From DASXRA01 sp963737425 (GTDB taxonomy: Bacteria; Actinomycetota; Actinomycetes; Mycobacteriales; Jatrophihabitantaceae): a DNA stretch of 64,000 nt. Both the position numbers and the translations under genes were made by a program. The stretch spans positions 558,001 to 622,000 of the forward strand of contig CAVTSX010000005.1 in NCBI GenBank assembly GCA_963737425.1. Reading direction: 5' to 3'. Below the pieces are notes generated by a model that was not told the origin of the DNA, made no database searches, and worked only from the letters and a program-made list of their open reading frames with translations. Position 1 is the stretch's first letter. Each line of letters opens with the position of its first letter. This document shows positions 55,056-63,825 of this stretch, piece by piece.

Positions 55056-56375
55056 TCAGACGCTCATCGGCGCGCGCTCGATCCGTAGCGGCGCCGATGT
55101 GGGGGTGCAGCATCCGCCGCCGGCGGCGCCGTCCGGGTCGTCGTAAACGCCCGCGCCGCCGCAGACCCCGGTGTCGGGCAGCGCAAGTTCGACCCGTTCG
55201 GCGGCCGCGTGGTCGCCAGCAAGTTCGGCGACGACGCTGCGGACCTGCTCGTAGCCGGTCATGGCCAGGAATGTCGGCGCGCGGCCGTAGGACTTCATCC
55301 CGACGAGGTAGAGGTCGGGCTCGGGATGCGCCAGGTCTTTGGCGCCAGTTGCCGCGACCGAGCCGCAACTGTGGATGTTCGGGTCGATCTCAGCGGCAAT
55401 CCGCACCGGCGCTTGCAGCGTCGGGTCGAGCTCCAGGCGCATCTCGGAGAGGAAGGAGTGGTCGGGACGGAACCCGGTCAGCACCACGACATTGTCTGCC
55501 GGCGGCAGCGAGCGGCCGTCTTCAGCGACCAGCACGGCACGGTTGTCGTTGCGCTGAATCTGCTCGGTCCGAAAGCCGGTAACGACTTCGACAAGGCCTG
55601 ACTCGGCGGCTGCCTTCGCGCGCCGTCCGAGGGCTCCGCGCTCGGGCAACTGGTCTGCGCTGCCGCCGCCAAAGGTGTTTCCGATGACCCCGCGCCGCAG
55701 CGCCCAGGTGATCCGCGTGCCCGGGTGTGCTTCGGCGACTCGGGCGAGTTCGATGATGGCCGTTGCCGCGGAGTGGCCGCTGCCCACGACAACGGTGTGC
55801 TTGCCGGCAAATGCCGCCGGCTGGGCGAAGTCCGGTACCTGGTAGGAGATCAGATCGGCTGCGGCGCGCTCGCCCAGTGCCGGCAGGCCGTCCGCACCGG
55901 CCGGGTTGGGCTGCGTCCAGGTGCCCGAGGCGTCGATGACGGCGCGAGCATCCAGGCGCGACTCGACCCCGGCGGAGTCGACGACGTGGACGGTGAAGGG
56001 CTGCTCGTCGCGACCGGCGTCGACCAGCCGGTCTCGCCCCTTGCGTGATACGCCAATCACGCGCGACTCGTAGCGGACGTTCGCCCCGAGCAGATCAGCC
56101 AGCGGGCGCAGGTAAGAATCGATCCACTCCGCACCGGTCGGGTAGCCCTCGGCCGGCGCCGTCCACCCGCGCAGATCGAGCAGACGGGCCGCGGCCGGGT
56201 CGACCAGTTCGTTCCAGGATGAGAACAAGCGAACGTGACCCCACTCGCTCACCGCATGCGCAGGGCCACTACCGGCTTCCAGTACCAGCGGCCGCATGCC
56301 ACGCTCAAGCAGATGTGCCGCAGCGGCCAAGCCCTGCGGCCCGGCACCGATCACAACGACGGGTAGCTCACTCAT
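55056..56375 (-). CDS. FAD-dependent oxidoreductase of arsenic loci (ArsO-like)
   Basis: 439 residues from ATG 56375. Two dinucleotide-binding motifs are visible, 'VVVIGAGPQGLAAAAHLLER' at the N-terminus and 'HTVVVGSGHSAATAIIELAR' in the middle, as in flavin monooxygenases/thioredoxin reductase-like enzymes. The end 'GVCGGAGVYDD' and 'GGGCCTPTS' carries a Cys cluster that could bind a thiophilic metalloid. Such genes (arsO) occur in arsenic operons, including next to arsC, as here (convergent). An ArsR-like operator lies upstream. Confidence 0.8.
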   Translation of the reverse strand: MSELPVVVIGAGPQGLAAAAHLLERGMRPLVLEAGSGPAHAVSEWGHVRLFSSWNELVDPAAARLLDLRGWTAPAEGYPTGAEWIDSYLRPLADLLGANVRYESRVIGVSRKGRDRLVDAGRDEQPFTVHVVDSAGVESRLDARAVIDASGTWTQPNPAGADGLPALGERAAADLISYQVPDFAQPAAFAGKHTVVVGSGHSAATAIIELARVAEAHPGTRITWALRRGVIGNTFGGGSADQLPERGALGRRAKAAAESGLVEVVTGFRTEQIQRNDNRAVLVAEDGRSLPPADNVVVLTGFRPDHSFLSEMRLELDPTLQAPVRIAAEIDPNIHSCGSVAATGAKDLAHPEPDLYLVGMKSYGRAPTFLAMTGYEQVRSVVAELAGDHAAAERVELALPDTGVCGGAGVYDDPDGAAGGGCCTPTSAPLRIERAPMSV

Positions 56376-56404
56376 CCATGGACTCCTTGTGGCGACGAGA
56401 CTCT

Positions 56405-56432
56405 CGATACATCGACTATCATCAATGTATCG
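56405..56432. promoter_or_regulatory. Inverted repeat upstream of the FAD oxidoreductase, likely ArsR operator
   Basis: CGATACAT at 56405-56412 and ATGTATCG at 56425-56432 form a perfect 8-bp repeat with 12 bases between, which include ATCATCAA. It ends 30 bp upstream of the gene start. The AT-rich palindrome fits an ArsR/SmtB site, probably for the fused regulator at 53682 (inference). Confidence 0.55.
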
Positions 56433-56474
56433 CGCTCGGTCAATCGGACTCAGCTGGGTAGAGCGCGCCACGCG

Positions 56475-57371
56475 TCACTCGGCAGCTGTGACGAAGACCG
56501 CCAGGTCGTCGACTGAGGGCACAAAGTAGTAGCCGCCGGTCCGCGGCCGGGAGTATCGGGTCAGTTCGTCGCGGGGGCCGCCGTGCACGCCGGCCATGCT
56601 GTCGAGCATCGCGGCGAGCGGGCCTTGCTCGGCGCTGAAGCCGACGAACATCGTGCCGTGCTCGCGTACCGACCCGTACGGCGTGTTGCGTCGGAAGATC
56701 GTGCCGAACACGTCCTGGTCGGTGCGGGCGACATGCGAGGTCTCCGGCCGAAGCTCCAGCTCGATGCTGTCGGGCTTGGTGCGTCCGATGACCTGCTCTT
56801 GTTCTGCCTGGGTCAGGGCGCTCCATGCGGCGCTGTCGTGAACCCACTTCTGCAACAGCAATACCGTGCCGCCCGCTCCGGGCCACCCGGACGGGACGAG
56901 CACCCGCGCCGGGGCCGCCGACAGCGATGGGTTCTCCGTGCCGTCGATGAAGCCGGTGAGGTCGAGGTCTCGGTGGTAGGACCAGCCAGCGGTCTCGTCG
57001 GCGAGAACGGCCGAGTCGCGCAGTGCCGTGAGCACGCCGACGGTGGCATCGAATACGACGTCGTAGGTACCCCCTGCGATCCATAGCACCAGGTCGTGCT
57101 GAGTCGCCGGCATCGTGTAGCCGTCGGCCCCGACAACGGGCCGGTCGAAGCCCGCGAGTCCGTGCGCGCCACTGCCCGGCGCGATCTCCGACCACAGCTC
57201 AGGTCGGAATCCGGTGACCAGATTGACGCCGCCCATCGTGGTGCGTGGCTCGCTGAGGTTGGCGACCGTGGTCGCCAGGGTCCAGGCGTCCCTGCCCTGA
57301 ACAAGATCGAACTCGAGGTACACATGCGACGGGTTGCCGAGGGCGAATATGCCGGTCTGGGGGAGCGCCAC
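56475..57371 (-). CDS. DyP-type haem peroxidase
   Basis: 298 residues, close to the family length. The signature 'LTGFIDGTENPSLS' contains the catalytic Asp of the GxxDG motif. The proximal haem His is probably in 'SVREHGTMFVGFSAEQ', and the distal Arg in 'GTIFRRNTPYGS'. No Tat signal peptide is present, so it is cytoplasmic or encapsulin cargo; I see no encapsulin gene nearby. It oxidises aromatic compounds with hydrogen peroxide. Confidence 0.93.
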   Translation of the reverse strand: MALPQTGIFALGNPSHVYLEFDLVQGRDAWTLATTVANLSEPRTTMGGVNLVTGFRPELWSEIAPGSGAHGLAGFDRPVVGADGYTMPATQHDLVLWIAGGTYDVVFDATVGVLTALRDSAVLADETAGWSYHRDLDLTGFIDGTENPSLSAAPARVLVPSGWPGAGGTVLLLQKWVHDSAAWSALTQAEQEQVIGRTKPDSIELELRPETSHVARTDQDVFGTIFRRNTPYGSVREHGTMFVGFSAEQGPLAAMLDSMAGVHGGPRDELTRYSRPRTGGYYFVPSVDDLAVFVTAAE

Positions 57372-57569
57372 GGTTACCTCGTTCCTGCGACGTAGGCACC
57401 GCGGAGTCTAAGGCTCGCCCGAACTTTGCGGGCTCTTCTGCGGGCGACCCGCGCGCGTCCCGGGTGCACACGCGACCGATCTGGGCGCAGGCTCATCCGT
57501 TCGGGGCGATGCCACGGCGCGCATTGGTCACGGATGCTCAACAGCAGGCCGAGGCCAGGGGGATCCGCG

Positions 57570-58485
57570 TTGCTGTCGAGTTGGAGAGATACGCCGACTA
57601 GGAAGACGATCATCGATTTCGTCGAGTGGGCGTCTGGAGGCGACGGTGTGCCTGCTGCAGAGCGGGTAGCGGTCTTCGACAACGACGGCACGCTGTGGTG
57701 CGAGAAGCCGATGCCGATTCAGCTCGACTTCATCCTTCGCCGCCTCGTGGAGATGGCCGCAGGCGGAGCCGGCGCTGCGCGAGCGCCAGCCGTGGAAGGC
57801 GGCCTACGAGCGTGACTACGCCTGGCTGGGCGCGGTCCTGGCCGAGCACTACGCCGGGCGACGACACGAATGTGCAGACGCTTGGCGGCAGGCGTCCTGG
57901 CCGCGTATCGCGGGATCAGCGTCGAGGACTTCGAGGCACAGTCCGATGCCTTCCTGCGCACCGCGCAGCATCCGACGCTCGGTCGCGGCTATCTCGAATG
58001 CGCCTACGCGCCGATGGTCGAGCTGCTCGGCTACCTGGAGGCGAATGGGTTCTCGAACTACATCGCCTCGGGCGGCGGGCGCGACTTCATGCGGCCCGAT
58101 CAGCCAGGACGTGTACGGCATTCCGCGTGAGCGGGTCATCGGGAGCAGCAGCCACGTTCACGTACACCAGCGACGCGTCGTGGCGGCACGATCACCCACA
58201 AGGCCGAGGCCGACTACCTCGACGACGGCCCGGAGAAGCCGATCCGCATCTGGAGCCGCACCGGCCGCCGCCCGCTGCTCGCCGCCGGGCAACTCGAACG
58301 GTGACATGGCGATGCTCGAGTTCACCCACCATGCCGACAAGCCCACGCTGCGCCTGGTCGTCATGCACGACGACGACGAGCGCGAGTTCGACTACACCAC
58401 GGGCGCCGAGCAGGCGCTCAAGCAGGCCGAAACCGACGGCTGGACCGTCGTCAGCATGAAGAACGACTGGGCCACCGTCTTCTGA
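57570..58485 (+). CDS. HAD-superfamily hydrolase (phosphoserine phosphatase-like), with consensus shifts
   Basis: About 302 residues. The HAD motif I is 'RVAVFDNDGTLWCEKPMPIQ' (DxDGT), motif II 'YIASGGGRDFMRPIS' and motif IV 'LLAAGNSNGDMAMLEF' (GNSxGD). TTG 57570 has AGGGGGGA upstream and lets the N-terminus start 'LSSWRDTPTRKTIIDF', as in relatives; GTG 57642 is possible. Seven shifts (about 57761, 57861, 57885, 58100, 58143, 58185 and 58289) are doubled synonymous bases such as GC[AG], GG[GC] and TC[GT]. The substrate is unknown. Confidence 0.85.
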
Positions 58486-58579
58486 CCACTGCGAGTATCT
58501 CGGATCGGGCCCGAGCAGGACCGGGAAGGCTGGCCACCCGTCGGACGTTGTTCGAGGTGTCGAACGAAGGAGCGAGACG

Positions 58580-59104
58580 ATGACGACCCCAACGACTGAC
58601 CGGGCGGTCCTTGCTGGCGGGTGTTTCTGGGGAATGCAGGACCTGATCCGCAAACGGCCCGGTGTTGTCTCCACCAGCGTCGGATATACCGGCGGTGATG
58701 TGCCGAACGCGACCTATCGAAACCACGGGACGCACGCCGAGGCGATCGAGATCGTCTTTGACCCGGAGCGGGTCTCCTACCGCGACCTGCTGGAGTTCTT
58801 CTTCCAGATCCACGACCCGACGACGAAGAATCGCCAGGGCAACGACATCGGAATGAGCTACCGGTCTGCCATCTTCTACACAACCAACGAGCAGAAGCGC
58901 ATCGCCGAGGACACCATCGCCGACGTCGATGCGTCCGGGCTGTGGCCCGGCAAGGTGGTTACCGAGGTAGCGTCAGCCGGCCCGTTCTGGGAAGCCGAGC
59001 CGGAGCACCAGGACTACCTCGAGCACTACCCCAACGGCTACACCTGCCACTTTCCTCGCCCGGGCTGGCGACTTCCGCACCGGCAGGAGAGCGTCGGCGC
59101 GTAG
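58580..59104 (+). CDS. msrA: Peptide methionine-S-sulfoxide reductase MsrA
   Basis: 174 residues. The active site 'AVLAGGCFWGMQDL' (GCFWG) is complete, as are 'VGYTGGDVPNATYRNHGTHA' and 'EFFFQIHDPTTKNRQGND'. It reduces methionine-S-sulfoxide in oxidised proteins with thioredoxin. ATG 58580 has AAGGAGCGAG. A GTTCGA-GGTG-TCGAAC repeat at about 58547-58562 lies over the upstream region and may regulate it. It is close to other oxidative-stress genes (DyP). Confidence 0.93.
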   Translation: MTTPTTDRAVLAGGCFWGMQDLIRKRPGVVSTSVGYTGGDVPNATYRNHGTHAEAIEIVFDPERVSYRDLLEFFFQIHDPTTKNRQGNDIGMSYRSAIFYTTNEQKRIAEDTIADVDASGLWPGKVVTEVASAGPFWEAEPEHQDYLEHYPNGYTCHFPRPGWRLPHRQESVGA

Positions 59105-59581
59105 GCCGCGCGGCAAGATCATATTGCGATGCGGGCGCAACCCGAAAATGTCGCAAAGCGTGCGCTTCAGCTCACCTTCAGTAAGGCTTCGCTCGTGCGC
59201 TCACCAGACTGGGTCACATCAAGCTGATGGAGTTGTGCCGAAGCCCTTCCGGCGCCTTGCGCGGTAGCGAGTTTCTGGACGGAGCCGACGTCGACGACCC
59301 CACGGGTTACCAGCGCGAGGACCGGCCGAGGTACCTGCGCCACCTCTGCCTGGACAATGCCCGCGCGTGGCTTGCGGCGGCGCGATTTCGACCACCGGAA
59401 AGTCAGCCTGACGGCATTGCCGTGCGCTGATCACGCAGGTCCGGCGGTGCGCTGGCGCCGGTGGTCACCATTGCGGTCGGATCAGCGTGTTGGCAGGCGT
59501 GCGCACCAGACGGGTGGGGTGAGCCTGTTAGCGGCCCGCTAACGTAGCCGTCGTCCGTCGCAGGTCGTGAGAAAGGCCCCA
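59105..59581. other. No certain gene
   Basis: About 475 bases. A plus-strand frame from 59227 to 59430 ('ADVDDPTGYQREDRPRYLRH') has some protein-like character but no recognised family or ribosome site. The remainder shows nothing. It separates the stress genes from the glycan locus. Confidence 0.35.
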
Positions 59582-60733
59582 ATGGCTCCCGGTCCCACGT
59601 CGATGCCCCAGCGCGATAAAGGAGATGTCGCCTGCCCGGCTATCCCGATCTCGGTGGTGCGAATCGGCGAAGAAGAGGAGCGCCTCGTACTGGAGGTCCT
59701 CCGATCGGGTCGGCTGGCGCAGGGCCCGATGGTCGAGACACTCGAGCGTGAGTTCGCCGCCACACACGAGGTCGAGCACGCGGTTGCAGTGAACAACGGC
59801 ACGTCGGCGCTCGTCGCCGCGATCCAGGCGCTTGCGCTGCAACCTGGCGACGAGGTGATCACCACGCCCTTCAGCTTCGTCGCCACGCTCAACGCCATCC
59901 TCGAGGCGGGCGCTACGGCGAGATTCGCCGACATCGGGTCTGACTTCTGCATGGATGCCAAGTCGGCGGAATCGCTCGTCAACGCCCGCACCCGGGCCGT
60001 CATGCCAGTCCATCTTTACGGTCTCGCCGCGGACATGCCGGCGCTGGCTGCACTTACCGAGCGTTATGGCCTCGCCTTGATCGAGGATGCAGCGCAGGCC
60101 CATGGTGCCCGCATCGGCGATCGCCCGGTCGGCTCGTTCGGACTCGGCTGTTTCTCCTTCTACGCCACCAAGAACGTCGCCAGCGGGGAGGGCGGAATGG
60201 TGACGACACCTGACGCCGTTCTGGCGGACAGGCTGCGGCTCCTGCGCAATCAGGGCATGCGACATCGCTATCAATACGAGATCGTCGGACACAACTACCG
60301 AATGACTGAGCTGCAAGCCGCGGTCGCGATCCCGCAGCTACGCCAGATGTCAGAACGAAACAAACGACGCCGTGCGAACGCCGCCCGGCTCAGCGCAGGC
60401 CTGGCCGACGTACCAGGCATCACGACTCCCGAGGTTCCCGAAGGTCGCGAACACGTCTTTCACCAGTACACGATTCGCATCGGCCACGGGTCGCGTGCCG
60501 ATCGGGACGTGGTGGCGAGCTCGCTCGATGCCGCAGGAATCTCCTCCGGCATCTACTACCCGCGTCTCATGCACGACTACGCGTGCTACCACGATGACCC
60601 GCGAGTGGTTGCCGACGACACGCCGAACGCGAGGCGCGCGGCCCAGGAAGTGCTGTCGCTTCCGGTGCATCCCTTTCTTGCCGACGAGGAAATCGATCGG
60701 ATCGTGTCTGCCGTTAGAGAGGCGCTTTCGTGA
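59582..60733 (+). CDS. DegT/DnrJ/EryC1-family sugar aminotransferase
   Basis: 383 residues from ATG 59582 (AAAGG upstream). PLP-dependent: the active-site lysine is in 'FYATKNVASGEGGMV', the PLP contacts in 'NNGTSALVAAIQALAL' and 'LIEDAAQAHGA'. The family transfers an amino group to a keto-sugar nucleotide for glycan or antibiotic sugars. It overlaps the Gfo/Idh gene by 4 bp, so the product is likely made from a 3-keto sugar produced by that oxidoreductase, as in WlbA/WlbE or similar pairs (inference). Confidence 0.93.
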   Translation: MAPGPTSMPQRDKGDVACPAIPISVVRIGEEEERLVLEVLRSGRLAQGPMVETLEREFAATHEVEHAVAVNNGTSALVAAIQALALQPGDEVITTPFSFVATLNAILEAGATARFADIGSDFCMDAKSAESLVNARTRAVMPVHLYGLAADMPALAALTERYGLALIEDAAQAHGARIGDRPVGSFGLGCFSFYATKNVASGEGGMVTTPDAVLADRLRLLRNQGMRHRYQYEIVGHNYRMTELQAAVAIPQLRQMSERNKRRRANAARLSAGLADVPGITTPEVPEGREHVFHQYTIRIGHGSRADRDVVASSLDAAGISSGIYYPRLMHDYACYHDDPRVVADDTPNARRAAQEVLSLPVHPFLADEEIDRIVSAVREALS

Positions 60734-61680
60734 TCAGAATCGCTGTGGTGGGCGCAGGAATCATGGGGTCGAATCATGCCCGCATCCTGCAGACGCTGCC
60801 GGGCGTCCAACTCACCGCGGTCGTCGACCCGGATCGGACGAGAGGCGAGGCGCTCGCCAAGGCATTCGAGATGGAGTACCTGCCGGTCGTCGATGACCTC
60901 GGCCGGATGGCTGACGCAGCCGTGGTGGCAACACCTAGTGAATCGCATGCCGATGTCGGCATCGCCCTGCTGAAGATGGGCTTGGACGTCCTCATCGAGA
61001 AGCCGCTGGCGAGCACTGTTGAGGACGCAGATCGCCTTGTCCAAGCGGCGGCCGACCATGACCGGGTCGTGGCCGTCGGTCACGTCGAGCGATTCAATCC
61101 GGCGGTCCTCGAACTCGACCGCATCGTCGTAGACCCTGTCCACATCGAACTGACCAGGATGGGCCCGTTCTCACCGAGGATCACCAGCGATGTCGTCCTC
61201 GACCTGATGATCCACGACCTCGACCTCGCATTGTCCGTCGCGCGGTCTGAGGTCTCATCGGTACAAGCGATCGGCCGCAAGGTCCGCACGTCGAGCATCG
61301 ACATCGCGACCGCTCTGCTCGAGTTCGAGAACGGCGTCACCGCCGCGGTCACTGCCAGCCGTGTGGGGCAGACAAAGGTGCGGCTCGTACAGGTGACTCA
61401 GCGCGAGAACTACGTTGTTGCTGACCTCGTCCGGCAGGACGTCACCATCAATCGGGTGGACCACAGTGAGTTCACCTCGGACGCGGGTACGAGTTATCGC
61501 CAGTCGGGCCTGGTCGAAATACCGTTTCTCGAGAACCGGGGCGAGCCCCTGGCGCTCGAGCTTCGCGACTTCATCTGTGCGGTACGCGATCGCCGAGCCC
61601 CGCACGTAACCGCCGAGCAGGCTCGCAAGGCACTGGAGCTCGTGTTGCGGGTCCGTCGCATCGCGGCAAAGGGCGCGTGA
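60730..61680 (+). CDS. Gfo/Idh/MocA-family sugar nucleotide oxidoreductase
   Basis: 316 residues. The Rossmann motif 'IRIAVVGAGIMGSNHARIL', the substrate motif 'VLIEKPLASTVEDADRLV' (EKP) and 'VGHVERFNPAV' are typical of UDP-N-acetylglucosamine 3-dehydrogenase-like members. GTG 60730 overlaps the aminotransferase stop. Together they would oxidise and then aminate a sugar nucleotide for a surface glycan. Confidence 0.92.
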   Translation: MIRIAVVGAGIMGSNHARILQTLPGVQLTAVVDPDRTRGEALAKAFEMEYLPVVDDLGRMADAAVVATPSESHADVGIALLKMGLDVLIEKPLASTVEDADRLVQAAADHDRVVAVGHVERFNPAVLELDRIVVDPVHIELTRMGPFSPRITSDVVLDLMIHDLDLALSVARSEVSSVQAIGRKVRTSSIDIATALLEFENGVTAAVTASRVGQTKVRLVQVTQRENYVVADLVRQDVTINRVDHSEFTSDAGTSYRQSGLVEIPFLENRGEPLALELRDFICAVRDRRAPHVTAEQARKALELVLRVRRIAAKGA

Positions 61681-61681
61681 C

Positions 61682-62614
61682 GTGTACAAAGACCACACGA
61701 TCTGCATCGTTGTACCCGCCCACAACGAGAGATTGCTGATCGGCAAGACGATCGCGACGATGCCCGACTTCGTCGATCACATCATCGTGGTCGACGACAA
61801 GAGCACCGATGACACCGCTGATGTTGCCGCTGCTGTCGCAGATCCGCGCGTCACGATCGTCCGCCATGAGGTCAATCTCGGCGTCGGGGGCGCAATACTC
61901 ACCGGCCATCGCCGTGCCCTCGAGATCGGCGGCGACATCAACGTAGTCATGGCCGGCGATGCGCAGATGAATCCCGACTACCTGCCAGACCTTCTCGATC
62001 CGATCGTCGACGACGGCTACGGCTTCACCAAGGCGAACCGATTCTTCAGCTCCGAATCGTTCGAAGGCATGCCCAAGCTCCGGATCTTCGGAAACGTCTT
62101 TCTCTCGTTCCTGACCAAGATGTCGTCCGGATACTGGCATCTGTTTGATCCGCAGAACGGTTACACCGCTGTTCGGCAGGACGTGCTGCGGCGGCTGCGT
62201 CTGGACAAGATCGCCTTGGGTTACCAGTTCGAGAACGACTTCCTGATCAACCTGTCGATTCTGAACGTGCACGCGAAGGATGTGCCGATCCCGGCCGTGT
62301 ACGGCGAGGAGATATCGGGGATCAAGTTGTCGCGCGTCGTTCCAGCCATTTCCACCCTGTTGTTCAAGGGATTCTGGAAGCGGGTCTGGATGAAGTACGT
62401 GCTCTGGTCGTTCTCACCGATCGCGTTGTTGTTGTTCGTCGGCATGTTCCTGATGGCGATCGGTGTTGCCGTCGGGATCTTCGTGCTCGTCTACACAATT
62501 GGCTCGCGGACCGCTAGCGCCGGAAGCGTGTTGCTGTCCGTAGCTCCACTGATGACCGGAACGTACATGCTCGTTCAGGCCCTGGTTCTCGACATTCAGG
62601 AAACCCCGGACTGA
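61682..62614 (+). CDS. Family 2 glycosyltransferase with C-terminal membrane helices
   Basis: 310 residues. The GT-A fold is clear: 'ICIVVPAHNERLLIGKTIAT', 'IIVVDDKSTDDTADVA', 'VVMAGDAQMNPDYLPDLLDP' (metal-binding DxD equivalent) and 'FDPQNGYTAVRQDVLRRL'. Two to three C-terminal hydrophobic helices anchor it. It resembles polyprenyl-phosphate glycosyltransferases. GTG 61682 follows the Gfo/Idh stop by one base, so it belongs to the same operon. Confidence 0.9.
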   Translation: MYKDHTICIVVPAHNERLLIGKTIATMPDFVDHIIVVDDKSTDDTADVAAAVADPRVTIVRHEVNLGVGGAILTGHRRALEIGGDINVVMAGDAQMNPDYLPDLLDPIVDDGYGFTKANRFFSSESFEGMPKLRIFGNVFLSFLTKMSSGYWHLFDPQNGYTAVRQDVLRRLRLDKIALGYQFENDFLINLSILNVHAKDVPIPAVYGEEISGIKLSRVVPAISTLLFKGFWKRVWMKYVLWSFSPIALLLFVGMFLMAIGVAVGIFVLVYTIGSRTASAGSVLLSVAPLMTGTYMLVQALVLDIQETPD

Positions 62615-63321
62615 GCGACGTCCTCGACGTAGAACCAGTCGCCGAGATCGCGGATTACGGCGCCCTCGCGGTAGCCGAGCTGCGCCTGCAGTGACCAGTC
62701 GTACGGAAAGAAGTTTATGTGCAGGCTGAAGCTGTACCAGTACGGACGTTGCTTCGGGACGACAATGATCAGCCTGCGACGGGTGACCCGCCGCAGTTCG
62801 GCGATGGCGAGGCCAAGGCGTTGCACGTGCTCGAGCGTGTGAGTGCAGACGACAGTGTCGAAGCTTGCATCGGGGAACGGCAACTGCTCGATGTTGGCCT
62901 CGACGAACTCGATGTGAGCGAGCCGCTTTCGGAGCTGCTCGTTTACCACGATGTCGGACGCGGTGACCGACATCGATTCGCTCATCAGGTTGGCGAGATA
63001 ACCACGACCGGCCCCCACCTCGAGCGCAGCGCTGCCGACGAGGTTGGTGAGGATCGCCTCCGTGCAACGGGGATTCAGGTCGGTCTCGCCCTGTAGTTCG
63101 CTGACGTCCCCGGTCGATCGGTACACCTCGGCGAACTCGTCCTGCGACATGGCGAACGCGCGCTTCTTGAAGTCCATGATCGTCGTGGCGTGCCCGCGAA
63201 AGAGCAGCTTCATGGGCAACCACATGAGCCACCTGGAATCGCGCAGGCGCGGTGGCAGCCACTGATCCAGGACGTACTGAACTGCTAACGAGAACTCCCG
63301 GCTTACGCGCAGCCGCGCCAC
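62596..63321 (-). CDS. Class I SAM-dependent methyltransferase of the glycan locus
   Basis: 241 residues from GTG 63321. Motif I is 'AALEVGAGRGYLANLMS', motif II 'VTASDIVVNEQLRKRL', then 'NIEQLPFPDASFDTVVCTHT' and 'LEHVQRLGLAIAELRRVTRR', the UbiE-like pattern. Its 3' end overlaps that of the glycosyltransferase by 19 bp (convergent). Substrate unknown, perhaps a sugar or lipid of the same locus. Confidence 0.88.
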   Translation of the reverse strand: MARLRVSREFSLAVQYVLDQWLPPRLRDSRWLMWLPMKLLFRGHATTIMDFKKRAFAMSQDEFAEVYRSTGDVSELQGETDLNPRCTEAILTNLVGSAALEVGAGRGYLANLMSESMSVTASDIVVNEQLRKRLAHIEFVEANIEQLPFPDASFDTVVCTHTLEHVQRLGLAIAELRRVTRRRLIIVVPKQRPYWYSFSLHINFFPYDWSLQAQLGYREGAVIRDLGDWFYVEDVAQSGVS

Positions 63322-63381
63322 CGCGTGCCTCCTGTCGGTTCGTTGCGGTGGCTCGGCAGGCGCTCCGCTCGGCAGCAAAGT

Positions 63382-63825
63382 ATGTCAGTCCGTGCGCGTG
63401 GGAGACTTCTCGGCGTGCAGAGCGCGAGCGGCCCGTCGATCGCCTTGTGGCTGCAGCATCACCCGTTTCCGCGCTATGTGGCGACAGGGGGCGTCTGCTT
63501 CGGGATTGACCTGCTTGCCTTGGGTGTCTTGCATGGCGTGCTCGGCGTGGGTCTCGTCGTCGCCACGATCGTCGCCTACGGCGTCGCGTTCTTCGTCAAT
63601 TTCACGCTGTCGAGGCGGTGGACTTTTCGCACTGCCAGCCCGACGAATGCCCGCCGTCAGGCGTCACGATTCACCATCGTCGTGCTGTGCAACCTCGTGG
63701 CCACGGTGGTCATTGTCGCGGGATTAGCGGGCGCGGGCATGAACTACCTGTTGGCAAAGGTGATCTCAGGGATGGTCATCGCGCTGGTCAACTTCGTGGT
63801 CAGCCGCCGTTGGGTGTTCATCTGA
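63382..63825 (+). CDS. GtrA-family membrane protein
   Basis: 147 residues with four helices. 'FPRYVATGGVCFGIDLLALG', 'VAFFVNFTLSRRWTFR' and the final 'ALVNFVVSRRWVFI' are the GtrA signature (paired NFxxSRxWxF motifs). GtrA proteins help flip undecaprenyl-phosphate-linked sugars across the membrane, fitting the neighbouring glycosyltransferase. ATG 63382 or GTG 63415 is the start. Confidence 0.92.
   Translation: MSVRARGRLLGVQSASGPSIALWLQHHPFPRYVATGGVCFGIDLLALGVLHGVLGVGLVVATIVAYGVAFFVNFTLSRRWTFRTASPTNARRQASRFTIVVLCNLVATVVIVAGLAGAGMNYLLAKVISGMVIALVNFVVSRRWVFI

Noticed and set aside
56438..56462. CTCAGCTGGGTAGAGCGC, like a tRNA D arm
   Set aside because: No matching acceptor, anticodon or T arm is found around it; it lies in the promoter region of the FAD oxidoreductase gene.
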